This document shows, piece by piece, positions 50,301 through 58,528 of a stretch of 64,000 bases of DNA (position 1 is its first letter; each line of letters opens with the position of its first letter). A program made the translations under genes and the position numbers. The notes beneath the pieces were generated by a model, which saw nothing but the letters and a program-made list of their open reading frames with translations, did not search any database and was not told the DNA's origin. The DNA is from Nocardioides mangrovicus (lineage in GTDB: Bacteria > Actinomycetota > Actinomycetes > Propionibacteriales > Nocardioidaceae): NCBI RefSeq assembly GCF_003674065.1, contig NZ_RDBE01000010.1:587321-651320 (forward strand), given 5' to 3'.

Positions 50301-50613
50301 CGAACGGCACCAGCTCGGCGGACTCCTCGATGAAGAAGTCGAAGGGGTTGACCACCACCAGGTCGGCCACCAGGCCGACGGTGATGTCGAGCCGGCTGAC
50401 CTTCTCGGGGAAGACCAGCCGCGCCTGCCAGTTGCCGAACGGGTCCTGCTGCCAGTTCACGAAGTGGTCGGCGGGCTCGATCTGCAGCGAGTACGCCTCG
50501 ATCGGGGTCCGCGTGTGCGGGGCCGGCCGCAGCCGCACCACGTGCGGGTGCACGGTGACCGGCTCGGCGAAGGAATACGTCGTGCGGTGCTCCAGTGCGA
50601 CCTTCACGGACAT
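47389..50613 (-). CDS. Large transglutaminase-like protein with DUF2126 domain
   Basis: A 1074-residue protein. An N-terminal transglutaminase module (about 1-290) has Cys in GIGSCRDSAWLLVALLRQYG, His in DLHAWAEVFVPGAGWVGLD and Asp in GWVGLDPTSALFAGEG. A long DUF2126 region follows (about 320-1074: RLTMGGEPTFVALD, GGNHLTLGGRQPVDSPLLRRPDLLVSML, FSGRFIGPTSQAPRFDEGR). It is the first gene of the overlapping operon and may be co-transcribed with the aminotransferase gene 34 bp upstream. The family is predicted to process peptides made by the linked ligase. Confidence 0.92.
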   Translation of the reverse strand: MSVKVALEHRTTYSFAEPVTVHPHVVRLRPAPHTRTPIEAYSLQIEPADHFVNWQQDPFGNWQARLVFPEKVSRLDITVGLVADLVVVNPFDFFIEESAELVPFGYDEQLAADLAPYLRPVEVAAQADAFRRSLPEPHEEPTVGFLVRLNQAVHDAVAYEIRLETGVQTPDETLARGIGSCRDSAWLLVALLRQYGLAARFVSGYLVQLVADQASLEGPSGPSADFTDLHAWAEVFVPGAGWVGLDPTSALFAGEGHIPLSATPHPSSAAPITGATDPVEVGFAFHNQVRRVHEDPRVTLPYTDEEWTRIDALGGAVDQRLERGDVRLTMGGEPTFVALDATDAQWSTAADGEEKRRLAGELAERLQALYAVGGAVHRGQGKWYPGEPLPRWQIALQWRTDGEPLWHDPALLADPWGEEAEKVDAEGLARELTRVLGLPEEQLLAAYEDPLAVIAADVRRPEGERPGAEPDGVAALAALDAGVTEPAGWVLPVVTGEEWRSPAWTFRRGRLVLTGGTSAVGLRLPLDAVSWEDPEAPGEPSYLEAGPPLAPQVPQVSVVDPRGEATTALAVEERDGHCFVFLPPTERLEDYAALLAAVESAAAAMGQPVVLEGYGPPPDSRLTQLVVTPDPGVVEVNVQPTRSWAEQRDLTETLYEAARQVRLTTEKFDVDGTHTGTGGGNHLTLGGRQPVDSPLLRRPDLLVSMLTYWQRHPSLSYLFSGRFIGPTSQAPRFDEGRPEQTYEMEIAFAEIDRLTAGEAAPRPWLVDRALRHLLTDLTGNTHRAEFCIDKMYSPDSSRGRLGLLELRGFEMPPHPRMGLLQALLVRSLVAMFWEQPYRAPLVRWGTALHEDFLLPQGCLRDVGQVVADLRAHGIDFEESWLDPFTEFRFPRIGLAQAGEVELELRHAIEPWHVLGEEAAAGGTARYVDSSVERIQVLVRGFDPHRHLVTCQGVPVPLQPSGSPGEAYAGVRFRAWQPWSALHPSIEPHTPLHVDVVDVAAATSLGGATYHVVHPGGRAYETPPVNAQEAEARRGARFEPRGHTPGRLDVAAMREAGRRARSQEYPHTLDLRRSP

Positions 50614-50647
50614 GGCGACAGCCTGACGGACGAGCGTTACCGGGATG

Positions 50648-51721
50648 TCACACGGGTCCGAAGCGGGCGGCGACGTCGAGCAGCACGTCGTTGCCGGCCG
50701 GCTCGCCGATGCTCACCCGCGCGCCCTCCGGGAACGGTCGCACCACGACGCCGGCCTCCTCGGCGGCCGCCGCGAACGCCGGGGTGCGCTCCCCCAGCGG
50801 CAGCCAGACGAAGTTGGCCTGGGTGTCGGGCACGGCCCAGCCCTGCGCGCGCAGGGTGGCGAGCACGCGGTCGCGCTCCGCGACGATGGCCTCGACCCGC
50901 TCCATCAGCTCGGGTTCGTGGTCAAGCGCTGCGATCGCCGCGGCCTGGGCCACCGAGCTGACGCCGAACGGCAGCGCGCAGGCACGCACCGCCGCCGCCA
51001 CCTCGGGGTGCGCGACGGCGTACCCCACGCGCAGCCCGGCCAGCCCGTAGGCCTTGGCGAGGGTGCGCATCACGACGACGTTGGCCCGCGTGCGCTGCAG
51101 GGCGAGCCCGTCGGCCGCACTGGGCAGCCGGACGAACTCGCGGTAGGCCTCGTCGACGACGACCAGCACGTGCTCGGGCACCCGCTCGACCAGCCAGGTG
51201 AGCTCGTCGTGGGTGAGCGCCGGCCCGGTCGGGTTGTTGGGCGTACAGACCACGACGACCTTGGTGCGGTCGGTGACCGCCGCGGCCATCGCCGCCACGT
51301 CGTGCTCGGCACCCGAGGTCAGCGGCACCCGCACGCTGCGCGCCCCGGTGACCGTGACCGCGATCGGGTACGCCTCGAAGGACCGCCACGCGTGGACGAC
51401 CTCGTCGCCGGGATCGCAGTAGGCCTGCAGCAGGTGGTAGAGCACCGCGACGCTCCCCGTGCCCGCGGCCAGCTCGTCGGCACCCACGCCGAGCCGGTCG
51501 GCCAGCGCGGCGTAGAGCGCGGTGCAGCCCATGTCGGGGTAGCGGTTGAGCGTGCCCAGCGCCTCGGTGGCGGCCTTCTCGATGCCCGGCAGCGGCGGGT
51601 ACGGGTTCTCGTTGGAGGACAGCTTGTAGGTCCTCACCCCCGGCCTCGCCGCCGGCGGCCGGCCCGGGACGTACGCCGGCAGGTCGGCGATGACCTGGCG
51701 GGGGCGCGGTGGGGTGGTCAC
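50648..51721 (-). CDS. hisC: Histidinol-phosphate/aromatic aminotransferase family
   Basis: A 357-residue PLP enzyme. Key motifs are [16 protein letters not shown] at the start, [28 protein letters not shown] (Asp binding the PLP pyridine) and [16 protein letters not shown] with the catalytic Lys. HisC converts imidazole-acetol phosphate to histidinol phosphate. The related actinobacterial Pat acts on aromatic amino acids, and the two cannot be separated here. TAGAGT ends 7 nt before the GTG at 51719-51721, so it is leaderless. No other his genes are linked. Confidence 0.88.
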   Translation of the reverse strand: MTTPPRPRQVIADLPAYVPGRPPAARPGVRTYKLSSNENPYPPLPGIEKAATEALGTLNRYPDMGCTALYAALADRLGVGADELAAGTGSVAVLYHLLQAYCDPGDEVVHAWRSFEAYPIAVTVTGARSVRVPLTSGAEHDVAAMAAAVTDRTKVVVVCTPNNPTGPALTHDELTWLVERVPEHVLVVVDEAYREFVRLPSAADGLALQRTRANVVVMRTLAKAYGLAGLRVGYAVAHPEVAAAVRACALPFGVSSVAQAAAIAALDHEPELMERVEAIVAERDRVLATLRAQGWAVPDTQANFVWLPLGERTPAFAAAAEEAGVVVRPFPEGARVSIGEPAGNDVLLDVAARFGPV

Positions 51722-51751
51722 CGGGTCGACTCTAGGGGTTGGCGGGGCGAG

Positions 51752-51783
51752 CCCGGTTTCACCGGCCGGCGGGTGAAACCGGG
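51752..51783. terminator. Hairpin between ddaH remnant and hisC
   Basis: A perfect 12-nt inverted repeat, CCCGGTTTCACC (51752-51763) and GGTGAAACCGGG (51772-51783), with an 8-nt loop, lies between the end of the frameshifted ddaH gene and the hisC start on the same strand. It is a probable terminator for the ddaH transcript. It lacks a U-tract. Confidence 0.65.
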
Positions 51784-51844
51784 GGACGAACCCGGACCAG
51801 CTGCCCGCGAATCGACCGGATTCACGCACCCGCCGCCCGATTCA

Positions 51845-52721
51845 TCACCCCCACATCACGACCTCTCCCCCCGGCACGACGACCAGATCCCGCCGCGCGA
51901 CGACGTCGAGGGGGTTGGTCAGGCACCGCACGGCACCCCCGCCGAGGAGGAACTCCGATACGTCGACCACCACGACGGCGAAGCCCCGGGCCTCCAGGGC
52001 CCGGCGGACCCGGGGCGGGCAGGCCGGCGCGATGACGGTGCGGCCGACGACCACCGAGTTGGCCACGAAGGTCATCGCCTCGGCCTCGTCGAGCACGAGC
52101 GGGTGGGGCACCAGGTCGAGCAGGGCGCGCGCGGAGGCGTCGTCGAAGGCACTCGGGGCCACCATCGCGTGGGTGGCGTCGAGCGGGCAGAAGGCCAGGT
52201 CGAGATGGTACATGCCGGGGTGCACGATCCGCAGGCCCCGCACCCGGACGTCGAGCTCGGTGGCCAGGTGCTTGAGCGCGAGCTCCTCGGTGCGCGGCCC
52301 GAAGCCGACGACCAGGTCGCCGCGCCAGCAGAAGGCGTCGCCGGCCTCCAGGTGCGGGCCGACGCCGTCGCGGCCCACCGTCACCGGCGCGAAGCCGTGC
52401 TCGGCGAACCACGGCGCTGCGGAACCGGGCCTCGGCGCGACGCTCGGGGTAGCGCATGTGGGAGACGACGGCACGCTCGCCCACCACCAGGCCCAGGTTC
52501 ATCGCGTAGACCATGTCGGGGCTGTCGGGTCGCTGCGCGAGCCACCGCACCGACCCGCCGGCCGACTCGATGGCCGCGGCCAGGGCGTGGGCCTGGTCGC
52601 GCGAGCGGACCGGGTCGGGCTGCACCGCGGTGTCCATGAACGGGTTGATCGCATAGTCGATGCGGAAGTGATCGGGCGCCACCATCAGGTAGTCCCGTCC
52701 CCACGCCAGCTGCTCGCCCAT
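51845..52721 (-). pseudogene. ddaH: Dimethylarginine dimethylaminohydrolase gene, frameshifted
   Basis: Two reading frames together encode a complete DDAH-type hydrolase. The N-terminal frame (start ATG 52719-52721, GGAGGTGG ribosome site) reads WGRDYLMVAPDHFRIDYAINP, FMDTAV and VYAMNLGLVVGERAVVSHMRYPERRAEA. The C-terminal frame resumes WFAEHGFAPVTVGRDGVGPH, then has YHLDLAFCPL and the catalytic Cys in GGAVRCLTNPL. The switch needs one extra base near 52412. Either the gene is inactivated or the read has one inserted base. Intact enzymes split methylarginines into citrulline and methylamines. Confidence 0.8.
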
Positions 52722-52744
52722 CGTCCACCTCCACGAATCGTCGG

Positions 52745-52776
52745 ATTGTCGAACAATCTTCAGCATAGTCGACAAT
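52745..52776. promoter_or_regulatory. GntR-type operator pair between ddaH and gntR
   Basis: ATTGTCGAACAAT (52745-52757) is a palindrome with 5-bp arms and a 3-bp centre. ATAGTCGACAAT (52765-52776) is an imperfect copy that overlaps the gntR start codon (52775). CATAGT at 52764-52769 may be the -10 of a leaderless gntR mRNA. The sites suit a FadR/GntR dimer and lie in the ddaH promoter region too. Confidence 0.65.
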
Positions 52777-53446
52777 GCTCGACGTGTCCTCGTTCTCGCA
52801 CCTCTCCCTCGACCCGGAGACGACGGTCGACAAGATCGCGGCCGAGCTGCGCCGCGCCCTGTTCGACGGCGAGCTCGAGCCGGGGACGCCGCTGCGGGAG
52901 GTCGCGCTGGCCGACTCCCTCGGCGTCGCCCGTTCGACGGTGCGCGAGGCCCTGGGGTCGCTGGTCGCCGACGGCCTCGCCGTGCGCGTCGCGAACAAGG
53001 GGGTCGCGGTCAGCACCCCCGACCCAGGCGTCATCCACGACGTCACCCGGGCGCGCACGGTGCTCGAGGTCGCCGGCGTACGCCGCTGGGCCGAGGCCGC
53101 CGAGACCGACCGCCAGGCCGTGCGCGACGCTCTCGCCGCGTACGCCGAGCTGGCGAGCACCGACTTCACCACGGCCGCCTGGAACCAGGCCCACCTGGCC
53201 ATCCACCGGGCCTTCGTCGGACTCACCGGCTCCGAGCGGCTGGTGGCGGCCGCCGACGCGCTGGCCGGCGAGATCCGGCTGGCGCTGGCCAAGGTCGACC
53301 GCACCCGGCGCAACGCCACCGAGCAGGTCGCCTCCCACGCCCTGCTCGTCGACCTGCTCGAGGCCGGCCGCACCGACGACGCCGCCGACGAGCTGGTGCG
53401 CCACCTCGCCGACGGGGAGACCTCCATGGCCGCCGCCCTAACCTGA
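52775..53446 (+). CDS. GntR-family (FadR/FCD) regulator
   Basis: A 223-residue protein. The winged helix (about 12-75) reads TVDKIAAELRRALFDGELEPG, then GVARSTVREALGSLVADGLAVRV. The C-terminal FCD all-helical effector domain (about 85-215) carries AAWNQAHLAIHRAFVGLTGS, with His residues of the metal/ligand pocket. FCD regulators sense organic acids or amino acids. It is divergent from the ddaH remnant, so it likely controls arginine-derivative breakdown. The ATG at 52775 overlaps an operator; GTG 52784 is an alternative start. Confidence 0.9.
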   Translation: MLDVSSFSHLSLDPETTVDKIAAELRRALFDGELEPGTPLREVALADSLGVARSTVREALGSLVADGLAVRVANKGVAVSTPDPGVIHDVTRARTVLEVAGVRRWAEAAETDRQAVRDALAAYAELASTDFTTAAWNQAHLAIHRAFVGLTGSERLVAAADALAGEIRLALAKVDRTRRNATEQVASHALLVDLLEAGRTDDAADELVRHLADGETSMAAALT

Positions 53447-53450
53447 CCCC

Positions 53451-53828
53451 ATGCGTTTCGTGCTGTGGCTGCTGGCCAACGTGCTCGCGGTCGGCGCCGC
53501 CGCGTGGCTGTTCACCGGCATCACCCTCGCCTCGTCGGGGGAGAACCGGGTGGCGACCCTGATCGTGGTGGGCCTGATCTTCGGCGTCGTGACGGCCGTG
53601 GTGAAGCCGGTCGTGAAGTTCGTGACCTTCCCCTTCATCCTGCTCACCCTCGGCCTGCTGCTGCTGGTCATCAACGCCGCGATGCTGGGCCTGACCAGCG
53701 CCATCGCCGGCGGCATCGGGCTGGACTTCCACGTCTCCGGGTTCTGGACGGCAGTAGCCGGCGGGGTCGTCATCTCCGTCGTGCTCGCCGCCTTCGAGGC
53801 CACGGTCGGTCGTCGTGACCGCGACTGA
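53451..53828 (+). CDS. Phage-holin-family (YvlD-like) membrane protein
   Basis: A 125-residue protein with four hydrophobic helices. It begins MRFVLWLLANVLAVGAAAWLF, with VVGLIFGVVTAVVKPVVKFVTFPFILLTLGLLLLVINA, the hallmark of the PF04020 family, which is named for holins but chromosomally encoded in most bacteria (YvlD-like). No phage genes are near. It starts 5 bp after gntR, and its end overlaps the tyrosine phosphatase gene by 14 bp. Confidence 0.88.
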   Translation: MRFVLWLLANVLAVGAAAWLFTGITLASSGENRVATLIVVGLIFGVVTAVVKPVVKFVTFPFILLTLGLLLLVINAAMLGLTSAIAGGIGLDFHVSGFWTAVAGGVVISVVLAAFEATVGRRDRD

Positions 53829-54333
53829 TCCTCCGCGCCCCTACCGCATCGCGCTGGTCTGCCTGGGCAACATCTGCCGCTCCCCGATGGCGCACGTCGT
53901 GCTCGAGCACCAGCTGGTCGAGGCGGGCCTGACCGACGCGGTCGAGGTGTCCAGCTGCGGCACCGGCGGCTGGCACGTCGGCGACCCGATGGACCACCGC
54001 GCGGCGGCGACGCTGCGTGCCGCCGGCTACGACCCCGACCGCCACCGCGCGCGTCAGCTCGACGCCGACTGGGCCGACCGCGACCTGCTGCTGGCGATGG
54101 ACGCCACGAACCTGGCCGACGTCCGCGCCCTGCTGCCCGAGGCCGACGTCCGGCTCTTCCGCGAGCTCGACCCGGTCCGGGACGCGGGAGGACCCGGCGA
54201 CGTCCCCGACCCCTACTTCGGCGGCGACGAAGGGTTCGCGGAGGTGCTGGCGATGGTCGAGCGCACCTGTGAGCAGATCGTGAGCGAGGTAGCGATGAGT
54301 TCGACCCTGCCGGGCGGTCAGTCGGGTTTGTAG
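53815..54333 (+). CDS. Low-molecular-weight protein-tyrosine phosphatase
   Basis: A 172-residue enzyme with the P-loop ALVCLGNICRSPMAHVV (CX5RS with the catalytic Cys) near residue 17. The general-acid Asp is in DVPDPYFGG (DPY) near residue 130. LMW-PTPs dephosphorylate phosphotyrosine proteins; exported forms exist in mycobacteria (PtpA). GTG 53815 overlaps the previous gene. The last 20 residues after the conserved domain are an extra tail. Confidence 0.93.
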   Translation: MTATDPPRPYRIALVCLGNICRSPMAHVVLEHQLVEAGLTDAVEVSSCGTGGWHVGDPMDHRAAATLRAAGYDPDRHRARQLDADWADRDLLLAMDATNLADVRALLPEADVRLFRELDPVRDAGGPGDVPDPYFGGDEGFAEVLAMVERTCEQIVSEVAMSSTLPGGQSGL

Positions 54334-54360
54334 GCTGCGAACGAGCACCGGGAGGCGCAC

Positions 54361-55416
54361 ATGCCCACACCGACCAGCACCGCCGACGTACCGGTCCAGC
54401 GGACGGAGGTGCCCACCAGCGCCGAGTTCGACTCGCTGGTCGCGCAGTACCGCCGCGAGCTCGTGGCGCACTGCTACCGGATGACCGGCTCGGTCTACGA
54501 GGCCGAGGACCTCGCCCAGGAGACCTACCTGCGCGCGTGGAAGGCCTACGACCGCTTCGAGGGCCGCTCCTCGGTGCGCACCTGGCTGCACCGCATCGCC
54601 ACCAACGTCTGCCTGACGAACCTGGAGGGCAAGGACCGGCGACCCCTGCCCACCGGGCTGGGTGCGCCGGGCTCGGCGGCCTCCGACGAGCTGGTCGAGG
54701 CCGGCGAGGTGCCCTGGCTGGAGCCGATCCCCGACACGATGGTCGACGCCGACGCCGGCACCGACCCCGGGCAGGTGGTCGCAGCGCGCGACTCCGTGCG
54801 CCTGGCGTTCGTGGCCGCGCTGCAGCACCTGCCCGCCCGGCAGCGCGCGGTGCTCGTGCTGCGCGACGTCCTGCGCTGGCAGGCCAAGGAGGTGGCCGAG
54901 GCGCTCGACACCACGACCGCCGCGGTCAACAGCGCCCTGCAACGCGCCCACGCCCAGCTCGAGCAGGCCGGGCTCAGCGTCGACACCGTCTCCGAGTCCA
55001 CTCTCGACGCCGGCCACCGCGAGCTGCTCGACCGCTACGTGACGGCCTTCTGGGACAAGGACGTCGCCACCATCGTCTCGCTGCTCAGGGCCGACGCGGT
55101 CTGGGAGATGCCGCCGTTCACCGGCTGGTACGCCGGCAACGAGAACATCGGCCGCCTCATCGCCGGCCAGTGCCCCGGCGGCACCCACGACATGCCGATG
55201 ATCGAGACGATCGCCAACGGACAGCCGGCCTTCGGTCTCTACATGCGCCAGCCCGACGGCAGCTTCACGCCGTTCCACCTGCAGGTCCTCACCGTCGAGG
55301 ACGACGACGGGGTCGACCGCGTCTCCCACGTGGCGGCGTTCTTCGACCCACGACTGTTCGAGACGTTCGGTCTGCCGGCCTCGCTGCCGGCCGGCTACCG
55401 ACCGTCCGGGAGCTGA
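54361..55416 (+). CDS. ECF-like sigma factor with SnoaL domain (SigG type)
   Basis: A 351-residue protein. Sigma region 2 (about 25-95) has YRRELVAHCYRMTGSVYEAEDLAQETYLRAW, then RSSVRTWLHRIATNVCL. Region 4 (about 160-215) has LPARQRAVLVLRDVLRWQAKEVAEAL. A C-terminal SnoaL-like domain (about 225-345: RYVTAFWDKDVATIVSLLRADAVWEMPPFTGWY) replaces anti-sigma control, as in SigG/SigJ-type factors. A ribosome site GGGAGG precedes ATG 54361. The next gene starts 4 bp after its stop. Confidence 0.9.
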   Translation: MPTPTSTADVPVQRTEVPTSAEFDSLVAQYRRELVAHCYRMTGSVYEAEDLAQETYLRAWKAYDRFEGRSSVRTWLHRIATNVCLTNLEGKDRRPLPTGLGAPGSAASDELVEAGEVPWLEPIPDTMVDADAGTDPGQVVAARDSVRLAFVAALQHLPARQRAVLVLRDVLRWQAKEVAEALDTTTAAVNSALQRAHAQLEQAGLSVDTVSESTLDAGHRELLDRYVTAFWDKDVATIVSLLRADAVWEMPPFTGWYAGNENIGRLIAGQCPGGTHDMPMIETIANGQPAFGLYMRQPDGSFTPFHLQVLTVEDDDGVDRVSHVAAFFDPRLFETFGLPASLPAGYRPSGS

Positions 55417-55420
55417 GCCG

Positions 55421-55984
55421 ATGAGCACGACCACCGGCGTGAGGTCGGTGGCGCTGCTGGAGCACGCCATCGACTACACCAGCCTGGCGCTGGCCGGCAT
55501 CGGCCCCGAGCACCTCGACGCGCCGACCCCGTGCGCCGCCTGGACGCTGCGCGACCTCCTGGACCATATGGACGACGCCTTGGCCGCCTTCACCGAGGCC
55601 GCGCTGGTCGGCGAGATCGACCTCGGTCCGGTGCCTCCCGCCCCCGAGCTCGACCGGCTGGTCGAGCGGCTGCGGCAGCGGGCCTGCGCGCTGCTGGCGG
55701 CGTGGCGCGCCCGCTACGGCGACGAGCCCGTCCGGATCGGCGACGGCCGGCTCGAGGCCGGGGTGCTGGCCGGCGTCGGCGCTTTGGAGATCGCCGTGCA
55801 CGGTTGGGACGTCGCCACCGCCTGCGGGCGCGACCACCCGCTGCCGAGCGCGCTGGCCGACGCGCTGCTCGAGGTGGCCGCCGACGTCGTCGCCGCGGGC
55901 GATCGCGGCCGCCGCTTCGCCCCGGCCCGCCCGACCGACAGCGCCGACGCCGGCGAGCGGCTGCTCGCGTTCCTGGGGCGATGA
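55421..55984 (+). CDS. TIGR03086-family (maleylpyruvate isomerase N-terminal-like) protein
   Basis: A 187-residue helical protein. The motifs APTPCAAWTLRDLLDHMDDALAAF and AVHGWDVATACGRDHPLP hold the metal-binding His positions of the family. The function of TIGR03086 proteins is not defined; a thiol-dependent reaction is possible. It begins 4 bp after the sigma factor stop and its TGA overlaps an ATG of the following reductase gene, so the three form an operon. Confidence 0.85.
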   Translation: MSTTTGVRSVALLEHAIDYTSLALAGIGPEHLDAPTPCAAWTLRDLLDHMDDALAAFTEAALVGEIDLGPVPPAPELDRLVERLRQRACALLAAWRARYGDEPVRIGDGRLEAGVLAGVGALEIAVHGWDVATACGRDHPLPSALADALLEVAADVVAAGDRGRRFAPARPTDSADAGERLLAFLGR

Positions 55985-56013
55985 CCTCGGGTGGGGAGCC
56001 CAGGGAGCAGCCC

Positions 56014-56931
56014 ATGACCAGCGCGGTGATCGGAGCGGGCTCGCTGGGCTGCCTGGTCGCCGGCTGGCTCCACGAGGGCGCCGGCAGCACGGTGCTGTGC
56101 GCCCGCAGCGAGGTGCCCGAGGTCCGCATCACCGACCGCGCCGGCACCCGCACCGTGGCGGTGCCCGTCGTCTACGACCCCGGCGAGGTCGGCGTCGTCG
56201 ACGTGGTCTGGCTGACCACCAAGGCCTACGACACCGCCGGCGCCGCGGACTGGCTGCGCGCGCTGGTCGCAGAGGAGACGGTGGTGGTCGTGGTGCAGAA
56301 CGGCGTCGACCATGCCGACCGGCTCGCCGGTCTGGTGCCCGCGAACCAGGTGCTGCCCGCGGTGGCCTACATCGCCGCCGAGCGCGTGGAGCCCGGCCAC
56401 GTGCGCCACGACGCCGGCCGCCGGCTGCTCGTGCCCCCGGGCCGGACGGCCGCCCGCGCGGTGGCGGCGACCGGCGACGGCCGGCTCGACGTGAGGACCA
56501 GTGAGGACTTCCGGACCGAGGCCTGGCGCAAGCTGTTGCGCAACGCCGCCGGCAACCCGATCTGCGCGCTGACGCTGGCCCGCCTGCGGGTCTTCGCCGA
56601 TCCCAGCGTTCGGGCGATGGCCCGCTCGGTGCTGGAGGAGGTGGTGGCCGTCGGGCGGGCGGCCGGCGCCGACCTGGGTCCCGACGACGTCGAGGCGGTG
56701 TTCGCGATGTTCGACGGGCTGCCTCCCGACACCGGCTCCTCGATGCTCTACGACCGGCTCGCCGGACGCCGCCTGGAGCACGAGGAGCTCACCGGCGTGG
56801 TCGTGGCCACGGCCGACGCCCATGGCGTCGAGGTGCCGGTGAACCGGACCCTGCTGGCCCTGCTGCGCGGGCTGCGCTCGGGCGAGGACAGCACCGAGGA
56901 GACCGGTGTGAACCGGTCCGAGCCGGGCTGA
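56014..56931 (+). CDS. Ketopantoate reductase-family oxidoreductase
   Basis: A 305-residue protein. The NADPH-binding Rossmann motif VIGAGSLGCLVAGWLHEG sits at the very start. VVDVVWLTTKAYDT, VVVVQNGVDHADRL and the catalytic-Lys region FRTEAWRKLLRNAAGNPI are as in 2-dehydropantoate reductase. PanE makes pantoate for coenzyme A. Divergent paralogues exist, and no other pan genes are linked, so PanE is not certain. ATG 56014 has a GGGAG ribosome site; an upstream ATG 55981 overlaps the preceding stop. Confidence 0.85.
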   Translation: MTSAVIGAGSLGCLVAGWLHEGAGSTVLCARSEVPEVRITDRAGTRTVAVPVVYDPGEVGVVDVVWLTTKAYDTAGAADWLRALVAEETVVVVVQNGVDHADRLAGLVPANQVLPAVAYIAAERVEPGHVRHDAGRRLLVPPGRTAARAVAATGDGRLDVRTSEDFRTEAWRKLLRNAAGNPICALTLARLRVFADPSVRAMARSVLEEVVAVGRAAGADLGPDDVEAVFAMFDGLPPDTGSSMLYDRLAGRRLEHEELTGVVVATADAHGVEVPVNRTLLALLRGLRSGEDSTEETGVNRSEPG

Positions 56932-56983
56932 CCGAGACGGTCCGACCTGGCCTGTCGAGGCCCGTGCGGCCACAATCGACGGC

Positions 56984-57844
56984 GTGGCCACCATGCCGAC
57001 CCTGGCGCAGCGCGTCGAGCGACTGCTCGGCGTCTCGGTGGTCTCGACGTCGCCGGTCGCCGGCGGCGACGTCTGCACGACCACCAAGACCCGGCTCTCC
57101 GACGGCCGTACGGCGGTGGTGAAGACGCGAGCCCACGCGCCGGAGGGGTTCTTCCCGACCGAGGCCGAGGGACTGGGCTGGCTGGCCGAGGCGGGCGCGC
57201 CGGTGCCCGAGGTGCTGGCGGTCGACGAGGACTGCCTGATCCTGGCCTGGGTCGAACCAGGCCGCGCCACCCCCGAGGCGGCCGCCTCGCTGGGGCGCAC
57301 GCTCGCCGCGGTGCACGCCGTCGGCGCACCGGGCTTCGGCGGCCCGCACGACGGGTTCATCGGCCGGCTGCCGATGCCCAACGGTTCAGCGACGGACTGG
57401 CCGGAGTTCTACGCCACCAAGCGGGTGCTGCCCTACCTCAAGCTGGCGGTCGACCGCCAGCAGATCGCCCCGACCGACGCCGCCGACGTGGAGCTGTGCG
57501 TGCGCCGGCTGACCGAGGTCGCCGGACCCGCCGAGCCGCCGGCCCGCCTGCACGGCGACCTGTGGAGCGGCAACGTGGTCTTCGCCCGCGAGGGAGCGGC
57601 CCACCTGGTCGACCCCGCGGCGTACGGCGGCCACCGCGAGACCGACCTGGCGATGCTCTCGCTGTTCGGCCTGCCCCAGCTGCCGCGGCTGCTCGAGGCC
57701 TACCAGGAGGTCAGCCCGCTCGCCGAGGGCTGGCAGGACCGCATCGGGCTGCACCAGCTGTTCCCGCTGCTGGTACACGCCTGCCAGTTCGGGTCGTCCT
57801 ACGGCGCCCGGGCAGGCGCGGCGGCGCGGGCGTTCCTGGGTTGA
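56984..57844 (+). CDS. Fructosamine kinase-family protein
   Basis: A 286-residue kinase-like protein: VVKTRAHAPEGFFPTEAEGLGWLAEAG (ATP-site Lys and Glu), PARLHGDLWSGNVVF (catalytic Asp and Asn, HGDLWSGN) and LVDPAAYGGHRETDLAM (Mg-binding Asp). Fructosamine-3-kinases phosphorylate glycated amines to promote deglycation. CACAAT ends 7 nt before GTG 56984, a leaderless arrangement. Confidence 0.9.
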   Translation: MATMPTLAQRVERLLGVSVVSTSPVAGGDVCTTTKTRLSDGRTAVVKTRAHAPEGFFPTEAEGLGWLAEAGAPVPEVLAVDEDCLILAWVEPGRATPEAAASLGRTLAAVHAVGAPGFGGPHDGFIGRLPMPNGSATDWPEFYATKRVLPYLKLAVDRQQIAPTDAADVELCVRRLTEVAGPAEPPARLHGDLWSGNVVFAREGAAHLVDPAAYGGHRETDLAMLSLFGLPQLPRLLEAYQEVSPLAEGWQDRIGLHQLFPLLVHACQFGSSYGARAGAAARAFLG

Positions 57845-57908
57845 TCCACTGCGGCGGAGTTGCCGCAAAATCCGGACAGAACGCACCGCCGTCCTTACCT
57901 TGAGCGAT

Positions 57909-58475
57909 ATGCGGTGGGTCATCGTGCTCCTCCTGGGGCTGGGTCTGGGGCTGCTGGCCGCCCTGGGCGACGCCGCGACCGGAGTGACCACCCCGACCAC
58001 GCTGGGCAGCGTCCTGACCATCGCCACCCACCTGGGATCGATGTACGCCGCAGCCGCCGTGCTCGCCGGCGCCTTCTTGGCCCGGCGCCGCAACGGTCTG
58101 CTGGCCGGTCCGCTGCTCCTGATCGCCGCGGTGGTCGGCTACACCGGCTACGTCGCGCTCTTCGTCGACCACGAGCGGCTCGGCGTCTCGAGCCTCGCGG
58201 GTGTCTTCTCGATCTACCTGCTGGCCGCGGTCACCATCGGGCCTTTCTTGAGCATGCTCGGTCAGGTCGCCCGCGACCGCGGGCTGGTCGGCACCCTGGC
58301 CCGGCTCGCCGTACCGCTGGCCCTGGTGGCCGAGGTCGTCGTGCGGTTCCCGCTCAGCCGCAGCACCTACCAGGTCGACCCGACGCGGGCCTGGACGCTG
58401 ACCGCGATCATCGCCGTCGGCGCGCTCGCGACCCTGGCCGGCACGCTGGGTCACCGCACCGCACGCCACAGCTGA
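57909..58475 (+). CDS. Hypothetical six-helix membrane protein
   Basis: A 188-residue integral membrane protein with five to six helices. It begins [20 protein letters not shown] and ends in a short basic tail (GHRTARHS). No conserved motif is recognised. TACCTT (57896-57901) ends 7 nt before the ATG, which supports this start over the TTG at 57900. It lies upstream of the MprA-like regulator on the same strand with a 53-bp gap. A link to envelope stress is possible but not shown. Confidence 0.78.
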   Translation: MRWVIVLLLGLGLGLLAALGDAATGVTTPTTLGSVLTIATHLGSMYAAAAVLAGAFLARRRNGLLAGPLLLIAAVVGYTGYVALFVDHERLGVSSLAGVFSIYLLAAVTIGPFLSMLGQVARDRGLVGTLARLAVPLALVAEVVVRFPLSRSTYQVDPTRAWTLTAIIAVGALATLAGTLGHRTARHS

Positions 58476-58487
58476 GCTTCCATGCTG

Positions 58488-58505
58488 CTCTCAGACGGCG
58501 CTCAG
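58488..58505 (+). promoter_or_regulatory. Direct CTCAG repeats before the response-regulator gene
   Basis: CTCAG occurs at 58490-58494 and 58501-58505, an 11-bp pitch typical of OmpR-type binding sites. A similar CTCTCAG element lies at 60699-60705 before the HtrA gene, next to the degenerate CCAAG at 60690-60694. This suggests the regulator controls both its own gene and the protease. Confidence 0.45.
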
Positions 58506-58528
58506 CCAGTCGTGGCAGGCTGAGGGGC

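Noticed and set aside
53451-53828. A prophage remnant, from the holin-family gene
   Set aside because: PF04020 proteins are ordinary chromosomal membrane proteins and no phage gene is nearby.
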